The notes beneath the pieces were generated by a model that worked only from the letters and a program-made list of their open reading frames with translations, searched no databases and was not told the origin of the DNA. DNA of 6,844 bases from an uncultured Faecalibacterium sp. (lineage in GTDB: Bacteria > Bacillota > Clostridia > Oscillospirales > Ruminococcaceae). The DNA is taken from NCBI GenBank assembly GCA_945982465.1, contig CAMFSB010000089.1:1-6844 (forward strand), written 5' to 3'. A program made the position numbers and the translations under genes. Every line of letters starts with the position of its first letter. Positions within the stretch are counted from its first letter, which is position 1. Shown one piece after another: positions 5,793 through 6,844 of this stretch.

Positions 5793-6844
<1,052 letters not shown>

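Overview
The window looks like a chromosomal segment of a high-GC Gram-positive anaerobe of the class Clostridia. It is most probably from the Oscillospiraceae/Ruminococcaceae side (Faecalibacterium, Gemmiger or Subdoligranulum relatives). The grounds are the GC-rich coding sequence, strong AGGAGG ribosome binding sites, a lipoprotein resembling DUF4358 and a DHHW-family protein (both, from memory, mainly clostridial), and the dnaK-dnaJ order. The genus is a guess. I see no mobile element, CRISPR array, rRNA or tRNA.

Left part (1-1506, + strand). First comes the 3' portion of an M15 (VanY-like) D-Ala-D-Ala carboxypeptidase gene, whose catalytic domain follows a Ser/Thr/Ala/Gln-rich linker. 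After it is an AT-richer promoter region (about 870-1000) with two candidate promoters. One of these has a perfect 16-bp palindrome filling its spacer. This region drives a small lipoprotein gene, probably of the DUF4358 family.

Middle part (1507-4299, + strand). A strong intrinsic terminator follows the lipoprotein gene and ends only three bases before the ribosome binding site of the next gene, an MBOAT membrane O-acyltransferase that starts with TTG. The MBOAT stop codon overlaps the ribosome binding site of a DHHW-family protein, so these two are tightly coupled. Together they resemble the AlgI plus AlgX/AlgJ and DltB plus DltD pairs. The MBOAT would move an acyl group across the membrane, and the anchored DHHW protein, with an Asp-x-His and a Ser motif, would place it on an extracellular polymer. 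The acceptor polymer cannot be read from the sequence. The terminator before the MBOAT gene suggests read-through or attenuation control, because no promoter fits between it and the gene.

Right part (4300-6844, - strand). A bidirectional terminator separates the acylation genes from the convergent chaperone genes dnaJ (complete) and dnaK (3' part, running off the window). The 124-bp dnaK-dnaJ gap holds two GC-rich hairpins without U-tracts.

The best leads are the three-gene acylation cassette with its C-terminal FLYFNF motif, the terminator set against the MBOAT ribosome binding site, and the palindrome within a promoter spacer. The proteins belong to known families; nothing here proves a wholly new system.
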